DNA of 64,000 bases from contig NC_081408.1 in NCBI RefSeq assembly GCF_030272615.1, positions 303,217,450-303,281,449 on the forward strand, given 5' to 3'. The stretch is from Cryptomeria japonica. Lineage: Eukaryota; Streptophyta; Pinopsida; Cupressales; Cupressaceae. Every line of letters starts with the position of its first letter. The stretch's first letter is position 1. Under the pieces are notes generated by a model that searched no databases, was not told where the DNA came from, and saw only the letters and a list, made by a program, of their open reading frames with translations. The position numbers and the translations under genes are program-made. This document shows positions 60,171 to 64,000 of this stretch, piece by piece.

Positions 60171-60930
60171 CATAATTGATGAAATTGCTTTTAATTAGAA
60201 CTTTAAACTAATGGGATCACAATGAGAAACCTATCCCTCATTTTCATTATTATTATGTTTCTTTGCTACTCCTCTCCATTCCTTATAGTCCAATCCTCTC
60301 CTTATCTCACTACTTCTTATCACTTTGTCAATTCTCTCCTTATCTCTCTGCTTCTTATCACTTCATTCTTTTTCCTTATCACTCCATATTTTCTCCTTAT
60401 TACTCCTACTTCACCTTCCAGCATCAATGGGGGCTCCACCAATTCTTTGTCTCACACACATCACAATGTATGAACACCTTCGTGGAACCATAAACTGCAA
60501 CATCAGGTTGTTGGCGTTGAACGTCATCTTACCTGTTGCCTTCACTAACACCATCTAAAAGACTTGGGCACGATTGCTTGCTAAACTTCAGGCCTTAACA
60601 CCTCGTACACCAAAGTTTGTAACCTGCGTGCCAAAGCCAATGAAATCGACTATCTAAGGCATGAGAATTAAACACAAGACCGCCCTAACAATAGAACCCG
60701 TGACAACCATGATGCTGCGAGATCAACCCTATATATACACATACTTCTAATTTTATATTTTATGTATTTATTATATTATATTATTTTATTTTATATTAAT
60801 ATTCATAATATTATAGCAATCATTTATTTAAATAGAGTAATGCAAGACATTACTATAGATTTATATACTATATTTAAAAAACATTCCAAGAAATGGAATG
60901 GGTAACAATTGCAATACCATATAAAACCAT
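60171..60930. other. No supported gene
   Basis: The stretch 60222-60490 is pyrimidine-rich with a repeated ctcctTatctcac / ctccttatctctc phrase. A short broken frame near 60600-60660 (NLRAKANEIDYLRHEN) could be a coiled-coil scrap of a retroelement gag but is too short to classify. The rest is AT-rich. Confidence 0.4.
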
Positions 60931-60934
60931 TAAT

Positions 60935-61230
60935 ACAGACAAAATAATTTAGCAATCTGATTGACGCCAAAATGAGATTAGATAAGAACTATTGACTAAA
61001 AATTAAAAATATTCTCATATGATCAAAAGCATATCTCAGTGACTATTTTTAGGGTCAACAAAGACAAAAGTTCATCACAAATTGCATCATATTTATGAAT
61101 TTCTTACAATGTAATCATGACCAACCTATTCAAATTTGAGAAAGGAAATGAAAATCGTTGAAATATCCTAATAAGAAAACTATTAACAACAAATAAAAAA
61201 TATTCTCATATGATCAAAAACATATATATT
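60935..61230 (+). repeat. Local repeat, copies to the left of LINE-like copy C
   Basis: aaaataatttagcaatctga and the later aaaatattctcatatgatca phrase occur here (with a second partial copy at 61180-61230) and again at 62378-62490. The cattcaaatttgagaa phrase at 61128 returns at 62723. The repeat therefore flanks the LINE-like copy on both sides. Confidence 0.6.
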
Positions 61231-61374
61231 CATAAGTACTAAAAATGTTGGTTCAACATAATCAATATCAATAATTAATAAAACATAAAAATAAAGAATA
61301 GATCTTTAATTTCCATCATAGAGAGCTTAAAAAAACATCTATATTGTGTTCCAATTAATGTTGGCAAATGTGAA

Positions 61375-62370
61375 ATCCATAACCATTAACATGGTCAAGA
61401 GAATGTGCAACCGATTTGGGTTCGCCTACGTAATATTCCTCTTCATTTTTGGGAGCACACATGTCATGAGGCCATTGGTAAATCTATTGGCCAATTCTTG
61501 AAGGTTGATGATGCCACCTCCTCTATGGATCATTCTACCTTTTCCTGCATTTTAATCTTCATTGACATTTCCAAGCCTCTCCCTAGGGATGTGGTTCTTA
61601 CGGTTGGGGACAGGCCATGGACTCAATCATTGGACTATGAGGGCCTTCCCTTTGCTACCAAAGGTGCTTCTCTATGGGTCAATTGGCTTCGGATTGTTAT
61701 CTCTCTCGACACAAAGGCTCTACTACTTGGTGGAAGGATGCTAATGCTAATCATTTGACTGTCAATGTTGTTGATATTGATGAATCCTCTCAGGATGAGG
61801 TTGTGCCTCTTACTATTGTTGAAGCTCCTGTTGAACCCCTCGATGCTACTAACTTGGCCTCCTCTGACCTGATGCTCATGTTCTACATCATTGATCTGGA
61901 CACTCCTATCGAATTTGCTCTTGATGTTGTTCTGTTGCAGCAGCCTGCTGATGTTCTGCTACAGCGCCTATTACCATTCTGTTGTAGTAGCTTGTTGTTG
62001 ATGCTGATTGTAACTCTACAGGGCCCTCCCCACCCATTCTTTCTTTTGATGGTCTTAATGATAGTATTGTCTGGATCATGGTTTGTCGAAGGCGGAAGGG
62101 AAAATCTTCCCCCCTCCCCCAAGTTTTCCTTGGCTCGGATGATTCTCCCCATCTTTGAGCTAGGTTTTGGGTTATTGTAGGTTTGATAGGTTCTTTTCAC
62201 CTATCTGACCTCGGTTCCTATAGGGTTCTTACCCCTATTTTTTGTTTCTTTTACTCCCTTTGGGTTGTATTTTTAAGGGTTTGCACCCTTGTTAAATGCC
62301 ATTTTCTTAATATTGATTATATTTGGCTATGTTAAAGGTCAGTGCCCTTGTTAACATTGGTTTAATAATA
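61375..62370 (+). pseudogene. LINE-like ORF1 copy C (DUF4283 plus zinc knuckle)
   Basis: The frame 61405-61650 gives QPIWVRLRNIPLHFWEHTCH, EAIGKSIGQFLKVDDATSSM and ILIFIDISKPLPRDVVLTVG. It shifts near 61650 into RCFSMGQLASDCYLSRHKG, the knuckle with Gln for His but with the last Cys kept, and WWKDANANHLTVNVVD. The C-terminus runs to 62180 and is rich in Leu and Pro. The 3' region (ttgcacccttgttaaatgcc ... aaaggtcagtgcccttgtta then acattggtttaataataaaa) matches the ends of copies A and B. The upstream N-terminal half present in copies A and B is absent, so this copy is 5'-truncated, as LINE insertions often are. Confidence 0.7.
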
Positions 62371-62377
62371 AAAAATG

Positions 62378-62770
62378 TGGTTAAAATAATTTAGCGAATT
62401 CTGATTAACCTGATAATGGAGATTAAATAAGGAATTATCAACTGTGAATAAAAAATGTTTTCATATGATCAGAGAAATATATTCATGACTTGTAATGTAA
62501 TTCTTCCATCTCTTTATGTTTTCTATTATCATTCTGATAATAGATCACGGAGTATGATCTGAAACATTGAAAATCTCTACATAATCTAATCTAAAAATGA
62601 TTATATTATGTACTCTATATCGTATCCATGACTTATTTTTTCCCTAACAAAGCCAAATCTTCATCCCAAATCCCATCATATATATATGAACTACAAAGTG
62701 ACCAATCATGATCAACGCGTTCAAATTTGAGAAGAAAATGCAAATACTTGGAATACTTGGACGAGTATAG
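62378..62770 (+). repeat. Local repeat, copy to the right of LINE-like copy C, with a hairpin-family fragment
   Basis: It repeats parts of 60935-61160. It contains at about 62534-62600 a segment (tagatcacggagtatgatct ... ataatctaatctaaaaatga) that resembles one arm of the hairpin insertion at 55.2 kb. The two repeats are diverged. Confidence 0.5.
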
Positions 62771-64000
62771 TGAACACTAATCACACCAATACAAAAGCAT
62801 AGTCATTCATGCTCTTCTTAACCCCCACACCTACAACAAGTCAAGGATAAATTAGTAAGATATATATTGTCATGTTTGAAAAAGTTGCCATCTTCACAAC
62901 AAGCACAATGGTCCATATGATATTGAAGAAATGCTCTGTTTTGCTGATAATTTATTTGTTGCCCAGTCATACAAAATTTGAGCTACCTGTTCCATGCTAC
63001 ACACATATATACACCCAAATTTTGTTTTTCTTTTTTCCAATTGATGGGAACAATTTTAAACCTTAGGGAAGATTGATAAAAAAACTTTAAGCATGACTGT
63101 GAACAATTTTTTCACACATAAACATGCATAAATGGTTTTGCTCACCATTCAATCTGACTATTTTCAATCTCTAGTGTACAACCTAGGCATTAGTAAAAAT
63201 ATCACCCTAGCTATCCAAGATAACCTTCATTAACTCTTTAAGAGAATCTTGTAGTAATGTCAAAAGTAACCCAAATGCTCACGAATATCATGCACATAAC
63301 CTAACCAATGCCTCAATACTAGAAGAAATAATTTATGTTACTGGAAGTGTGTAGAAAAAACATAGTAAATGTTTAAGATATTGCAAAAATTGTTAGAATA
63401 TGTAATTTCTGCAAATTAACCAAATCAAAAAAGAAAAGGAAAGTGGGTTTAATGTTAATTCTTAAAAAAAGACCTAGACATGAAGACCTGGAATATAAAA
63501 ACTGATGGCAAAATGCTATGAAATCAAAACTTTTAAGCAAAGCTACTCAAATAAGAATAACCGCTTAATAAGAACTATAATCAACATTGGTTTTGATTTG
63601 GTCAAGTAGTCAATTGAGAGTGTTAATGTCAAAGATGACACATAAATCCAAGGTGAACATTTGTGTTTAATGAAAACACGATAAGTGGAGGAAGACCAAA
63701 TCTGGAAAAAGGGACCCTTATACACCTGAATGCAGTTGAGAACAATTTGTTATGTCCAATGGTGTTAATACTACCATATTCATATTTTATAAAATCTATG
63801 TAAAATATTTTGAGAGATATTTGTTCTTAGAAATACTAATGAACAAAGAAAATTCCAGACAAAAGAAAACATAAACAAGCTTTTTACTATGAAATTGAAC
63901 AATGAGTTTTTCATAATTGAAGCAACCTTCTTCATTAGATGCTGCTACTTCCCATGGAAAATATGATAGGAAAATGTGTGAAGAAGAAGAGAGATGGAAG
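62771..64000. other. No recognisable gene
   Basis: This is AT-rich sequence with a few short open frames and no motifs on either strand. Confidence 0.5.

Noticed and set aside
59276-60198. Long open frames on both strands (up to 219 codons) rich in Tyr, Ile, Val, His and Thr
   Set aside because: They are read through a TA/TG/CA microsatellite, occur in every frame, and have no composition or motif of a real protein.

Overview
The window looks like a repeat-rich intergenic stretch of a large plant nuclear genome, most probably a gymnosperm (conifer). The reasons are strong AT bias, introns with GT/AG borders, a PLS-type PPR fragment of the kind abundant in conifers, roughly 1 kb of degenerate telomere-like sequence away from any chromosome end, and layer upon layer of decayed transposons. 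I see no intact host gene and no rRNA or tRNA gene. Almost every coding trace is a mobile-element protein or a pseudogene. No reverse transcriptase or integrase domain is recognisable anywhere.

Layout. 1-8.4 kb: a dead CACTA (En/Spm) transposon on the minus strand, with a tnp2 transposase pseudogene (TNP2, DUF4218 and DUF4216 parts) and a second Ptta/En/Spm-like gene. 9.9-10.6 kb: a PPR pseudogene. 11.1-18.7 kb: a 5'-truncated Ty3/gypsy-type element (element 1). 19-24.6 kb: a candidate SINE, telomere-like repeats and RNase H-like pseudogenes followed by an unrecognised module. 24.66-48.04 kb: a gypsy-type LTR element with 5-bp target duplications (GTAGT). Nested inside it at 33.10-45.79 kb is a younger complete LTR element (element 2, target duplication CCTAT), inserted into a protease-like reading frame that resumes in frame on the other side. 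51-56.2 kb: a Helitron pseudogene interrupted by a copia-like solo LTR (target duplication GAAAA), a LINE-like ORF1 copy, a local duplication and a hairpin insertion. 56.2-59 kb: another RNase H plus module copy, split by a second LINE-like copy. 59.3-60.2 kb: a TA/TG/CA microsatellite. 61.4-62.4 kb: a third LINE-like ORF1 copy.

The most interesting structure is shared by elements 1 and 2. Between the gag side and the polypurine tract, in antisense orientation, each carries a spliced gene for a plant mobile domain (PMD) protein. Each copy has a TATA box about 65-90 nt upstream of its ATG, a short first exon, one intron and a long second exon. In element 2 the two exons join in phase, and exon 2 keeps one frame for 1,818 nt while carrying about 20 stop codons, mostly TAG where CAG would be expected. 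That pattern suggests methylation-driven C-to-T decay rather than indel decay. Both elements lack recognisable pol, so they look like non-autonomous retrotransposons that carry an antisense cargo gene.

Everything is read by eye. Homology calls rest on remembered family motifs, and exon borders on splice-site inspection.
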